Shown: piece by piece, positions 41,980-50,320 of the stretch
Layout: each line of letters opens with the position of its first letter
Position numbering within the stretch: the stretch's first letter is position 1
Assembly: GCF_003481825.1 (NCBI RefSeq)
Contig: NZ_QULW01000020.1
Coordinates: forward strand, 4,792-68,791
Reading direction: 5' to 3'
Source: Clostridium sp. OM02-18AC
GTDB lineage: Bacteria > Bacillota > Clostridia > Lachnospirales > Lachnospiraceae
Length of the DNA: 64,000 nucleotides
The notes under the pieces: model-generated
Told to the model about the DNA's origin: nothing
Database searches by the model: none
Seen by the model: the letters and a program-made list of their open reading frames with translations, nothing else
Made by a program: the position numbers and the translations under genes

Positions 41980-42310
41980 ACTTTTTCTCCTCAAGTGCCA
42001 TGGCCTGGACCAGCTCTTTGATCTTACTCTCCAGCTGTGAGATGTGGATGCTCATAAAAAAGACCTTTAAGATCAGCACAAAGATCGCGAACAAAAACAG
42101 AAAATTCGTTGTGGCATAGATTCCAAGCAGGCTGGCGCAGGCATCGGCCACCTTCGGAAATACACTGTACACCACCAGCACCAGGGCTAACACAATCCAG
42201 AAGATCGCGCTCTCGATCTGCATCCGGGACTGGCGGATCTTGCGCATGATCATGGAAAAGGTGCTAAGAGACACCAGGATCAGCGCAATGCGCAGGGTTG
42301 TGGTCATCAT
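41960..42310 (-). CDS. DUF2304 small membrane protein
   Basis: 116 residues from the ATG at 42310, which overlaps the glycosyltransferase stop (ATGA) and has GGAGGAG ahead. Three spans: TLRIALILVSLSTFSMIM, then IESAIFWIVLALVLVVYSVF, and FLFLFAIFVLILKVFFMSI, followed by a charged coiled-coil tail (HISQLESKIKELVQAMALEE). DUF2304 proteins sit beside polyprenyl-phosphate-sugar synthases and are thought to help that step. Chain ATGA overlaps on both sides suggest a complex. Confidence 0.85.
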   Translation of the reverse strand: MMTTTLRIALILVSLSTFSMIMRKIRQSRMQIESAIFWIVLALVLVVYSVFPKVADACASLLGIYATTNFLFLFAIFVLILKVFFMSIHISQLESKIKELVQAMALEEKKYEEEKH

Positions 42311-43251
42311 GCTTTTCTCCTCCATTTCTTTTCCCAGTACAGCGGACTCATGCTGCACCAGAGGATCATCTTTTTCGGAAGTTTTTCATAGTTTCGTCCC
42401 AGCTTGTAGCCGAGATATTTGCAGCCGCTGCTGACAACCAGCTCCGGGATCAGAAAGCCCTTAAAGTGCAGCAGCAGGTACTTTGCCGTCTGTTTCACAA
42501 GGCGGATTCCCTCTCCCTCTGACTTCAGATCTGCGAACACCTCCGGGTGCTCCGCCTGGGATACCGCCAGGTCGAAATTGCGGTGGAACTGCTGCATCGG
42601 CGTCAGATTGTGCGAGTGGACTACCTTGGCCTCCGGCACATAAGCCACTGCATAACCGGCATCCATAGCCGCTGCCGCGTAGATCATGTCCTCATTAAAG
42701 ATGGTGCTGTTCACAAAGCCCTCCAACTTGCGGAAAATGTCCTTGCGGTACGCACAGCACACATTGGAAGCAAAGTAGGTCTTGATTCCCATGGTACTGA
42801 CATCTTTTTTCGTCTTTACCATCGGCGTATCCGGATAGTTGAATGCACGGGTATAGCGCTCGATCGTGCGGCAATCCTTGGCCGGAAGCTGTCTTGCGTA
42901 AGCCACTGCCACCGCTTCGCCGTCCGGTCCCTTCTGGTCCAGTCCCTTTAACAGGTTCTCGATCAGGTATTCATCCTGCGGAACTGCGTCATCGGTCATA
43001 AAGATCATGATGTCCGATTCCGAGTACCATGCCGCCAGATTGCGGGTACCGCCGTGGTCAAACTCTTTTTTTGTCAGATGATGGACTTCCATTCCGGGGA
43101 TATCCCGGTATCCGTCCGCATTCCAGTACGCTTTTTCTGTATTCATGATAATGATCCGGTCTGGCACTACCGTCTGCTTTTTCAGCATCTGAAGCAGTCT
43201 GGCAAACCGCCGGTCCGGCTTGTACACCGGGATCAATACATCAACCGTCAT
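42307..43251 (-). CDS. family-2 glycosyltransferase (rhamnosyltransferase-like)
   Basis: 314 residues. GT-A fold: VDVLIPVYKPDRRFARLL at the start, IMNTEKAYW, HLTKKEFDHGGTRNLA (the RgpB/RfbF-type FDHGGTRN motif) and IMIFMTDDAVPQDEYL with the metal-binding DDA. FNEDMIYAAAAMDAGYAV gives the catalytic ED. The FDHGGTRN motif is common in rhamnosyltransferases, in keeping with rfbC nearby. Cytosolic with a basic, membrane-associating C-terminus. Confidence 0.9.
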   Translation of the reverse strand: MTVDVLIPVYKPDRRFARLLQMLKKQTVVPDRIIIMNTEKAYWNADGYRDIPGMEVHHLTKKEFDHGGTRNLAAWYSESDIMIFMTDDAVPQDEYLIENLLKGLDQKGPDGEAVAVAYARQLPAKDCRTIERYTRAFNYPDTPMVKTKKDVSTMGIKTYFASNVCCAYRKDIFRKLEGFVNSTIFNEDMIYAAAAMDAGYAVAYVPEAKVVHSHNLTPMQQFHRNFDLAVSQAEHPEVFADLKSEGEGIRLVKQTAKYLLLHFKGFLIPELVVSSGCKYLGYKLGRNYEKLPKKMILWCSMSPLYWEKKWRRKA

Positions 43252-44539
43252 GACGCTCCTCCTTCATTTCCCTCTTGATTTCGATCCAGGCGCCACCCAC
43301 AAATCCGGCTGCCATGATGACCATCAGCACCAGATAGGCTGCTGCCGCGCCCAGAATCCCAAATGCCACCGTCATTTTCGGGGCCAGAACTGCCGCAAGT
43401 ACCGTGAGCAGCACATAAATGCCAAAGATCAGCTTCTGCTTCCGCAGAATGACCAGCGCATAATAATAAAGATTTAAAACTGCATAAAAACCGCCGCCCA
43501 GCACAATCATGACAAATGCGGGCCAGAGTGCTGTCAGCTTTCCGCTGTATGCCGCACCAAGCAGCCATTCCAGAAGCGCAAGCACTGGTTTTCCAAGCAC
43601 CACGGTCCCGCCGACCGCCAGAACCGTCAGACCGCCGATCACTGCCATGATCGTAAGCAGCTTTTTTGAAAAATCTGAAAAACGATGCGCATTCCAGCAG
43701 TCCGTTAAATAGGTCAGATATGGACGGATCACAAAGCCTGCCGCCAGATTGATAACCGAGGTCGGCATAAAGATCACATTGAAATAGCCGCTGGCTGCAT
43801 CGCCCAGATGGGCATCGATGGCATACTTCGCTGCAGAAAAAATATAAAAATCCAGAAACACCGACACAAACAAAAGAATGGCCGATGCCGTGAGCGCCCT
43901 TGCCTGTGTTCCGCTCCAGTTATAATCCACCTTGGGCAGTTCTTTTAACACCACAATGTCAAACAAAGCAACGCCAGCGATCTGTCCCAGCACCGCAGCT
44001 ACGCAGGCTGCAAAAAGTCCCGCACCGGAACATAACGTCACCAGAAACACGCCAACCGAAAGGATGGTACGGAAGGTATTGGAACGTCCGGTCAGGTACA
44101 GACATCCCTGCCGCTGGAATTCCGATTCGTACACATCGGCAAAACCATCGATCACCTTATAAGCGATCAGCAGAAAAATGATCTGGACCTTCTGCCAGGA
44201 ATACCCGGTCACAGCCAGATATCCGGCACCCAGAAGCAGCGCCAGAAAACAAGTCCCATACCGGTGATGGAGATAATCCCCAAACCGGTACTGGTTCGCC
44301 CCGTCCGTAATGTGAAACGGCCGGATGCCAAAATACGCCAGCAGAAACATCTGCTGCCCGACCGTGCTGAACCCAAAGGAAAAAATCCCGCCCTGCTCTT
44401 CTCCGGCTATGCGCAGCACCAGAAAAGAAAGTACCATACTGGCAAAGGCATAGAAGAAGCTTCCGGTCATGTTCCAGATCATATTTTCTTTTTCCAGGCT
44501 CAGCCTTGTTTTCATGAGAAGGTGCGTCCAGTGTTTCAT
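43241..44539 (-). CDS. polysaccharide flippase-like membrane protein (MOP superfamily)
   Basis: 432 residues with about twelve spans, near the Wzx type. The N-terminus (NMIWNMTGSFFYAFASMVLS) and the QGGIFSFGFSTVGQQMFLLA segment fit the family. It would turn lipid-linked oligosaccharide to the outer face. It overlaps the glycosyltransferase gene by 11 bases. A second flippase-like gene (47593-49047) is in the same cluster; the two are of different length and clearly diverged. Confidence 0.8.
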   Translation of the reverse strand: MKHWTHLLMKTRLSLEKENMIWNMTGSFFYAFASMVLSFLVLRIAGEEQGGIFSFGFSTVGQQMFLLAYFGIRPFHITDGANQYRFGDYLHHRYGTCFLALLLGAGYLAVTGYSWQKVQIIFLLIAYKVIDGFADVYESEFQRQGCLYLTGRSNTFRTILSVGVFLVTLCSGAGLFAACVAAVLGQIAGVALFDIVVLKELPKVDYNWSGTQARALTASAILLFVSVFLDFYIFSAAKYAIDAHLGDAASGYFNVIFMPTSVINLAAGFVIRPYLTYLTDCWNAHRFSDFSKKLLTIMAVIGGLTVLAVGGTVVLGKPVLALLEWLLGAAYSGKLTALWPAFVMIVLGGGFYAVLNLYYYALVILRKQKLIFGIYVLLTVLAAVLAPKMTVAFGILGAAAAYLVLMVIMAAGFVGGAWIEIKREMKEERHDG

Positions 44540-44541
44540 GA

Positions 44542-45255
44542 TTATTTTCTCCCTTTTCCGTTTACCGGCTTTTTGCTCCGGAAATTCTGGATCAGCAAAA
44601 TCGAGAGCAGCATCCGCGCCATATAACGCACCGCCACCATCGGCTTTAAGTAGCTCTCACCACCGGCACGCTCTGCGATATGCACCGGCACTTCAGCCAC
44701 CTTTGCTCCTTGCTTGAGCAGGTAAGACACGGTGTCCGGCTCCGGTCCGTAATTTAAATTCAACGCAAATTCCCGGATCATCTCCCGGTTGAACATCCGC
44801 ATGCCGGATGTCGGGTCTGCCACAGTCACGCCTGTGGTCAGTCGGATGGCCGCCTCGATCAGACGGCTTCCCACCATACGCATGGACCAGTCCTTTTTCC
44901 CATTTACAAACCGGCTTCCAATGACGATCTCGTATCCTTCTTCCATCTTTTTCTGCATGGATTCGATGAATTCCGGACGGTGCTGTCCGTCTCCATCAAA
45001 CTGGATCGCATATTCGTAGCCCTTGTAATAGGCGTATTTCATGCCTGCCTGAAAACAGCCCGCCAGTCCCAGGTTGACCGGAAGATCCAGCAGGTTAAAG
45101 CCATGTTCCCGACAGATTGCCGCGGTCCGGTCCCTGGAGCCATCGTTGACCACCAGATAGTCAAACTGCGGATAACCTTCCTCCAGTTCCCGTACCACCA
45201 TCTCAATATTCGCTTCTTCGTTGTAGGCAGGAATTACGATGAGCACCTTGTTCAT
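44542..45255 (-). CDS. polyprenyl-phosphate glycosyltransferase (DPM1-like GT2)
   Basis: 237 residues from the ATG at 45255, which overlaps the aminotransferase stop (ATGA). The GT2 fold shows VLIVIPAYNEEANIE, LVVNDGSRDRT, the nucleotide-sugar DXD in IQFDGDGQHRPEFIESM, and GSRFVNGKKDWS before an amphipathic C-terminal part. No membrane spans of GtrB type, so it is like dolichyl-phosphate mannose synthase. It would charge undecaprenyl phosphate with a sugar for the DUF2142 protein. Confidence 0.88.
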   Translation of the reverse strand: MNKVLIVIPAYNEEANIEMVVRELEEGYPQFDYLVVNDGSRDRTAAICREHGFNLLDLPVNLGLAGCFQAGMKYAYYKGYEYAIQFDGDGQHRPEFIESMQKKMEEGYEIVIGSRFVNGKKDWSMRMVGSRLIEAAIRLTTGVTVADPTSGMRMFNREMIREFALNLNYGPEPDTVSYLLKQGAKVAEVPVHIAERAGGESYLKPMVAVRYMARMLLSILLIQNFRSKKPVNGKGRK

Positions 45256-46376
45256 TGTTTCTTTTCTCCACATTTCAGTATGATATCACAGATCTCATCC
45301 ACCGTTTCAAGGGAAAGATCCGGGTATAACGGCAGGGTCAGAACCTCCGACGCGATCCGCTTTGCCACCGGTGTATCATCCGAAGAAAACTGGTCCCGGT
45401 AGCAGGCATAGTCATTGATACACGGGTAAAAATATTTCCGCGCATAGATATTGTACTCCTTCAATGCATCAAAAATCTCGTCCCGTTCTGCTCCGTAGCC
45501 TTCAAATACAACCGGCATGTAAGCGTAATTATAGCGCACCCCTTCTTTTTCTTTGCACAGGCAGATACCCTGCACGCCGCCGAGCCGTTCGCGGTAACGC
45601 TCCGTCAACTTTTTCCGCTTTTCAATATCCGCATCTACATGGCGCAGATTGCAAAGACCCATCGCGGCCTGGAACTCATTCATCTTCCCGTTTGCACCCA
45701 CATATTCTACCTGCTCATAGCCAGTGATTCCGAAGTTTTTCAGCTGGTATAACAGATCCTTTAATTCCGGATTCTGAAATGCGACCGCACCACCTTCGAT
45801 ACTGTGGAATACCTTCGTCGCATGGAAGCTGAACATGGATGCATCGCCAAACTGACCGATCCCGACTCCATCGATCGTCGCACCAAAGGTATGTGCCGCA
45901 TCGTAAATAACTTTCAGTCCATGGCGGTCCGCAATCTCCTGAATGCGTTTCACATCGCAGGGATTTCCGTATACATGAACCGGAACAATCGCAGAAGTTT
46001 TTTCCGTGATCAGGCTCTCCAGTTTGTCCACATCGATCGTATAATCCTCTTCATTGATATCGCAGAAGACCGGAGTCAGACCATTGCGCACAATGGCGTG
46101 GGTCGTGGAAGCAAAGCTGAACGGCGTGGTAATGACCTCCCCGGTCAGCTTCATGGCCTGCAGCGTCAGTTCCAGCGCCATATGGCCGTTCACAAACAGT
46201 TCCAGATTCGGTGTCTTTAGATAGGTTTTCAGTTTTTCCTTTAAGGTTTCGTGGTATTCCCCCATGTTGGTCAGCCAGGCGCTGTCCCAGATGGGTTTTA
46301 ACATCTCCACATATTCTTCCAGCGGCGGCAGTGAGGAACGTGTCACCATAACCGGCTCTTCGTGTCGTTTTATCAT
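45252..46376 (-). CDS. DegT/DnrJ/EryC1-family sugar aminotransferase
   Basis: 374 residues. The PLP lysine is in SMFSFHATKVFHSIEGG; VPVHVYGNPCDVKRI and VIYDAAHTFGA are family segments. These enzymes turn a nucleotide-linked keto sugar into an amino sugar, here presumably for the surface polymer. It overlaps the ATP-grasp gene (ATGA) and the DPM1-like gene, so translation is coupled. The exact sugar is not readable. Confidence 0.92.
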   Translation of the reverse strand: MIKRHEEPVMVTRSSLPPLEEYVEMLKPIWDSAWLTNMGEYHETLKEKLKTYLKTPNLELFVNGHMALELTLQAMKLTGEVITTPFSFASTTHAIVRNGLTPVFCDINEEDYTIDVDKLESLITEKTSAIVPVHVYGNPCDVKRIQEIADRHGLKVIYDAAHTFGATIDGVGIGQFGDASMFSFHATKVFHSIEGGAVAFQNPELKDLLYQLKNFGITGYEQVEYVGANGKMNEFQAAMGLCNLRHVDADIEKRKKLTERYRERLGGVQGICLCKEKEGVRYNYAYMPVVFEGYGAERDEIFDALKEYNIYARKYFYPCINDYACYRDQFSSDDTPVAKRIASEVLTLPLYPDLSLETVDEICDIILKCGEKKQ

Positions 46377-47500
46377 CTGTTTTCGTCTTCCTTTCCCTGA
46401 ACTGCACTGGTTTCCTGGCTTTCTCCAGCCGCCCGGTTTGCACCGTCCATGTTATATTCTGCGTACCGTCTCGCAATATACTGTTCCCCGGTCACAGCCA
46501 TTTCTTCCAGCTTTTCTCCCGTAAAGCAGCGGATATGATTTTTCACCATATCGTAGCCCGCCGCCCCGGAAAATGCGATGCCGCCCGCAAACCGCGGATT
46601 GCATTCCAAAAAATAATACTCGCCTGCATCCCTGTCTGACTCAATAAATTCCATATTTACACAGCCACGGATTCCAACCTCTTCGGCAATATCCCGGCAC
46701 TGCTGCTCTAAAAGCTCACTGCGAAATACACAGACAGAAGTTCCCGCGCCATTTAAGGTACGCAGAAGTTCCCGTCTTGGCAGACAGAAAGTCTGGTTTG
46801 TTTCCGGATTCCGCACCACATCCACGGTGATGACAGTTCCGCCAATCTTCGGCTGCACCAGATACTGCTGTTTTCGTTCTTCGCTGCAATGGTTTAACAG
46901 GAAGCGAAGATCCGACTCGGATTCCAGGATTTTCAGTCCCTGACTGCTGCGACCATCAAACGGCTTCGCAACCAACGGGAAACGTAAGGCCGCAAATCCG
47001 GAAAGCTGTCCCTCATGTTCGGTCTTCCAAAATTCTGCCGGCAGATCACCACGATCCAGTAATGCTTCCATTTCCGACAAACGCACACCTGGAATGGTCC
47101 GGCAAAGCTTCCGCTCCCGTAAAAATGCTTCCATCTTTTCCTTATTCCGGCATAAACGGATCGCGTCAACATCGGAAATCCACACTTCTGCGCCTAATTC
47201 TTTAAAATCTTTCGGGAATTCTGTTCTCCACTCCTGGAGCACATCAATTTCTACATCCGTGAGCGGGATCAGCACATCTGCCTGCTCCTTTTTACAAAGC
47301 TCCTTTAAAAAATTCCGGTAGTTTCCGCGGTCTGTCGCGTAAGGCGCTTTATAAAACACATCCACATCCTGCGAATTGACCACCCACTTAGCCGGGTAAA
47401 TATCGCATCCAACAACGCGCATTCCCGCCGCATGGCAGGCCGAAATAGCCGCCTGCGCGGAAAAGGAACCGATTGCCGTAATGATCACTGTTTTTTTCAT
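46373..47500 (-). CDS. ATP-grasp ligase
   Basis: 375 residues. A Rossmann-like pre-ATP-grasp domain (VIITAIGSFSAQAAISACHA, VVGCDIYPAKW) precedes the ATP-grasp domain with PLVAKPFDGRSSQGLKIL, the VQPKIGGTVITVDVV strand and the metal site YYFLECNPRFAGG. It belongs with carbamoyl-phosphate-synthase-like ligases that join a carboxylate to an amine. In polysaccharide loci such enzymes often add an amino acid or other acid to a sugar; the neighbouring aminotransferase may provide the amine (inference). Confidence 0.85.
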   Translation of the reverse strand: MKKTVIITAIGSFSAQAAISACHAAGMRVVGCDIYPAKWVVNSQDVDVFYKAPYATDRGNYRNFLKELCKKEQADVLIPLTDVEIDVLQEWRTEFPKDFKELGAEVWISDVDAIRLCRNKEKMEAFLRERKLCRTIPGVRLSEMEALLDRGDLPAEFWKTEHEGQLSGFAALRFPLVAKPFDGRSSQGLKILESESDLRFLLNHCSEERKQQYLVQPKIGGTVITVDVVRNPETNQTFCLPRRELLRTLNGAGTSVCVFRSELLEQQCRDIAEEVGIRGCVNMEFIESDRDAGEYYFLECNPRFAGGIAFSGAAGYDMVKNHIRCFTGEKLEEMAVTGEQYIARRYAEYNMDGANRAAGESQETSAVQGKEDENR

Positions 47501-47592
47501 AACTTTATTTCTCCTCGAGTGCCGGACTGCCCGGCGTTTTCCTGCTGCGGTTTACCCGCTGTGCGTACCTGGCAGCTTTTCCTTCTCGTTCT

Positions 47593-49047
47593 TTACACAT
47601 TGCGCAGCTTCTCTTTTACCATTCCCATCAAAAAGCAAAAACTCTCCAGACGGAAGGCAGCAGCCAGCACAATATAAACAACCGCACCGCAAATGATCTG
47701 CAGTCCCAGCTTCAGCCATACTGACATGTCCGGAAGCCATGCGCCAAATGCCATAACTGCCGCGCACATCACAACCGACAGCGCCGCCGGCGGAGCTACA
47801 TCCATCCACTGATGGGCGATGTCGTACCCAAGCAGCTTCTTATTCGGTGCCGCATTGACAAAGGTACACACAAAATCCTGAAAGGCTTTGATGCACACCA
47901 TGATAAACACATTGAACTGCATGCCGATCACCAGTGCCAGAAGGCTGAGTGCCTTCTTCACCAGCTCCAGCTTTAAAAAGATATCGCTGCGCCCCACTGC
48001 ATTGATGGCCTGCAGATTCGTGATATGGATCGGCCAGAAACAGTAGGAGACACACATAATGCGAAGAAATGGCACGCAGATCAGCCATTTTTCTCCAAGA
48101 AGTGCTAAAACCAGCGTGTCCGCCACGGCGAAAAGCCCCATCAGCATCGGGATGACCGCAAAGGAACTTAAGCGGATCGCCCGGCGCACCATCTCCCGCA
48201 CCTTATCGGTATCGTCCTGACTGGCAGAAAACGCCGGAAGCAGTACCGCCTGGATCGCCGCACCCAGATTGGTGGCGATCAGCTTTGGAAACTGCTCTCC
48301 CCGGTTGTAGCTGCCCAACAACTCTTCATTATATATCTTTCCGATTAAAAGTCCATACAGATTATTAAATACCGTGTCCAGAAGGGAAGCACAGAGAAGC
48401 TTCCAGCCAAACGCAAACATCGTCCGGATCCGGTCGAAGGCAAAAAAGAGCCCCGGCTTCCAGGAAACCGTCAGAAACAGCACGATCATCAGGCTGATGT
48501 AATAGCTGATCTGCTGTCCCACCATAGCCCACACGCCAAGTCCGCGAAGCGCCATCACGATACTGATCACACCAGAGAGGGCCGAAGCCGCCAGTGTCGA
48601 AAAGAATAAGCCGCGAAACTCCATGTTCCGGGACACATACGCCGTCTGCACCGAGATGACTGCACCCGGAAACAGCACGATGCCAAGCACCCGCACAATA
48701 GGCTTTAATACCGAAATGCCATAAAACTGCGCAATCGCCGGTGCCGCCAGATACAGCAACAGATAAAAAAGTACGGATGCCGCAAGTTCAAAATAGCAGA
48801 CCGATGAGAAATCCACCTCATCAGCCTGCTTTTTCTGCACCAGAGCCGTAGAAAAGCCGCTCTGGACAAATACATTTGCAATGGTGATAAAGATCATGAT
48901 GATCCCCACAACTCCGTACTCCGCCGGAGTCAGAAGCCGCGCTAAAAGGATCGCGATCACAAACTGAATGCCCTGGGCACCTCCATTTTCCAGAAGCTTC
49001 CAGAACAGTCCGCTTGCCACCTTATTTTTCATTCCTGTTTCGTTCAT
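47593..49047 (-). CDS. oligosaccharide flippase (MOP superfamily)
   Basis: 484 residues from the ATG at 49047, two bases after the upstream stop. About fourteen spans. The KNKVASGLFWKLLENGGAQG start, ARLLTPAEYGVVGIIMIF and FVQSGFSTALVQKK are typical of the WzxC/TuaB/AmsL subgroup. It flips undecaprenyl-linked repeat units. The C-terminal two spans complete the domain. Second gene of the polysaccharide operon. Confidence 0.92.
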   Translation of the reverse strand: MNETGMKNKVASGLFWKLLENGGAQGIQFVIAILLARLLTPAEYGVVGIIMIFITIANVFVQSGFSTALVQKKQADEVDFSSVCYFELAASVLFYLLLYLAAPAIAQFYGISVLKPIVRVLGIVLFPGAVISVQTAYVSRNMEFRGLFFSTLAASALSGVISIVMALRGLGVWAMVGQQISYYISLMIVLFLTVSWKPGLFFAFDRIRTMFAFGWKLLCASLLDTVFNNLYGLLIGKIYNEELLGSYNRGEQFPKLIATNLGAAIQAVLLPAFSASQDDTDKVREMVRRAIRLSSFAVIPMLMGLFAVADTLVLALLGEKWLICVPFLRIMCVSYCFWPIHITNLQAINAVGRSDIFLKLELVKKALSLLALVIGMQFNVFIMVCIKAFQDFVCTFVNAAPNKKLLGYDIAHQWMDVAPPAALSVVMCAAVMAFGAWLPDMSVWLKLGLQIICGAVVYIVLAAAFRLESFCFLMGMVKEKLRNV

Positions 49048-49049
49048 AA

Positions 49050-50111
49050 CTATCTCTTTCTGTGGAACTGCCTCTGCAGCCACGCATACAGCTTTGGTGC
49101 CAAAGTTTCAAACCGGATAAAGAACCGTGTCCTTGCATTTAATTCCCGGTAAAACTCCCGGTTTTCCTTATTTAATATAGCATCAAAATGTTTTGTATTT
49201 ACCTGCGTCAGGAAAATGAGCCGTTTTATGGCATGCTCCACCGTATTGTGAAAACGACCGCCGCTGAATGCATCAAAGCCACGGTACATCTCTGTCATGG
49301 CAGCTGCGTAATCCTGCTGCTTTTTCTCGTAGTTGCCCTGCTTCATGAGCGTGGTCCAGGAAGCGGCACCGCCCAGACGGTAAACGCACATGGGCTCATC
49401 CATATACCACGCCCAGCCACGGTTTGCCGCAAGAAGCTGCAGCGGGATATCCGCAATCGGCGCATGATTGTAAAAGTCCGGCAGTGCGTCGATCATCTCC
49501 CGGTAAAACATCAACGAAGCGGTCGGATAGCCGGATGTCTTGTCGATGATCTCCTCCGGCGAGATCATGCGGCTGCCTTTGTAAGGCCGCATGGCATGCT
49601 CTGTCAATGCCTTTCCCTGTACTTCTACCTTTGCACTGTGAAAGCAGAGCGAACAGCCCGGATTTGCCTCCAGATAAGCCACCTGTTTCTGCAGTTTTTT
49701 TGTGTCGGTCCAGTAATCATCGCCCTCGCACATGGCAATGTATCTGCCCCTGGCCCGCGGGAAATTAAAAGTGCCGCTGACATTGGTCAGTCCTTGGGAA
49801 TACTGATTTTCCGTCTGCAAAATAGGAAAGATCAAATTGGGATACCGGTCCGCATACTCCCGGATGATCTGGGCAGTGCCATCGGTCGAGGCATCGTCGT
49901 GGATCAGGACTTCATAAGAGAAATTGGCTTCCTGGTTTACAAAGCCCTCCAGCGCGTCACGGATATAAGCGGCCTGATTGTATGTGATGCAGCAGATGCT
50001 GACCATGATATCGTGACCTCTTTCCATCTTTCCAGCATCCCGTTCCTCTGTCTTTTCAGGATCCTGCTCCTGCATAATATCCCTGCTGCTCATTTCTGCT
50101 CTCTGTTCCAT
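49050..50111 (-). CDS. family-2 glycosyltransferase
   Basis: 353 residues from the ATG at 50111, preceded by GAGGAAAG; an in-frame GTG upstream at 50159 has no ribosome site. After a charged, Glu/Arg-rich head of 35 residues comes the GT2 fold: MVSICCITYNQAAYIRDALE, LIHDDASTDGTAQI and the metal site AMCEGDDYWTDTKKLQKQ. This pattern (CEGDDYW) is common among capsule glycosyltransferases in Firmicutes and Bacteroides. It is the first gene of the polysaccharide operon. Confidence 0.9.
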   Translation of the reverse strand: MEQRAEMSSRDIMQEQDPEKTEERDAGKMERGHDIMVSICCITYNQAAYIRDALEGFVNQEANFSYEVLIHDDASTDGTAQIIREYADRYPNLIFPILQTENQYSQGLTNVSGTFNFPRARGRYIAMCEGDDYWTDTKKLQKQVAYLEANPGCSLCFHSAKVEVQGKALTEHAMRPYKGSRMISPEEIIDKTSGYPTASLMFYREMIDALPDFYNHAPIADIPLQLLAANRGWAWYMDEPMCVYRLGGAASWTTLMKQGNYEKKQQDYAAAMTEMYRGFDAFSGGRFHNTVEHAIKRLIFLTQVNTKHFDAILNKENREFYRELNARTRFFIRFETLAPKLYAWLQRQFHRKR

Positions 50112-50211
50112 TGCTTTTCTTTCCTCTTGTTTTTCCAATTTTTCTCTCTGGACTTCCACGTTTTTCCATTTCTATGACAATTTTGTTACGATTTTATTGC
50201 CAATCTCTTTT

Positions 50212-50240
50212 ATTTTACATGATCGCCGATAAATTGTAAA
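50212..50240 (-). promoter_or_regulatory. sigma-A promoter of the polysaccharide operon
   Basis: Minus strand TTTACA (50235-50240), 17-base spacer, TAAAAT (50212-50217), about 95 bases before the first glycosyltransferase. No second good promoter was noticed downstream over the 12 kb cluster. Confidence 0.65.
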
Positions 50241-50320
50241 TCAGATATGGTCTTTTTACCTCTTTTATGATAGATTAACAATGAATGGTAATATTTATTA
50301 TTTTCAGGAGGTTTTTTTCC

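Noticed and set aside
49188..50177. 329-codon plus-strand frame opposite the first glycosyltransferase
   Set aside because: Antisense shadow; no ribosome site or domain, whereas the minus frame has GT2 motifs.
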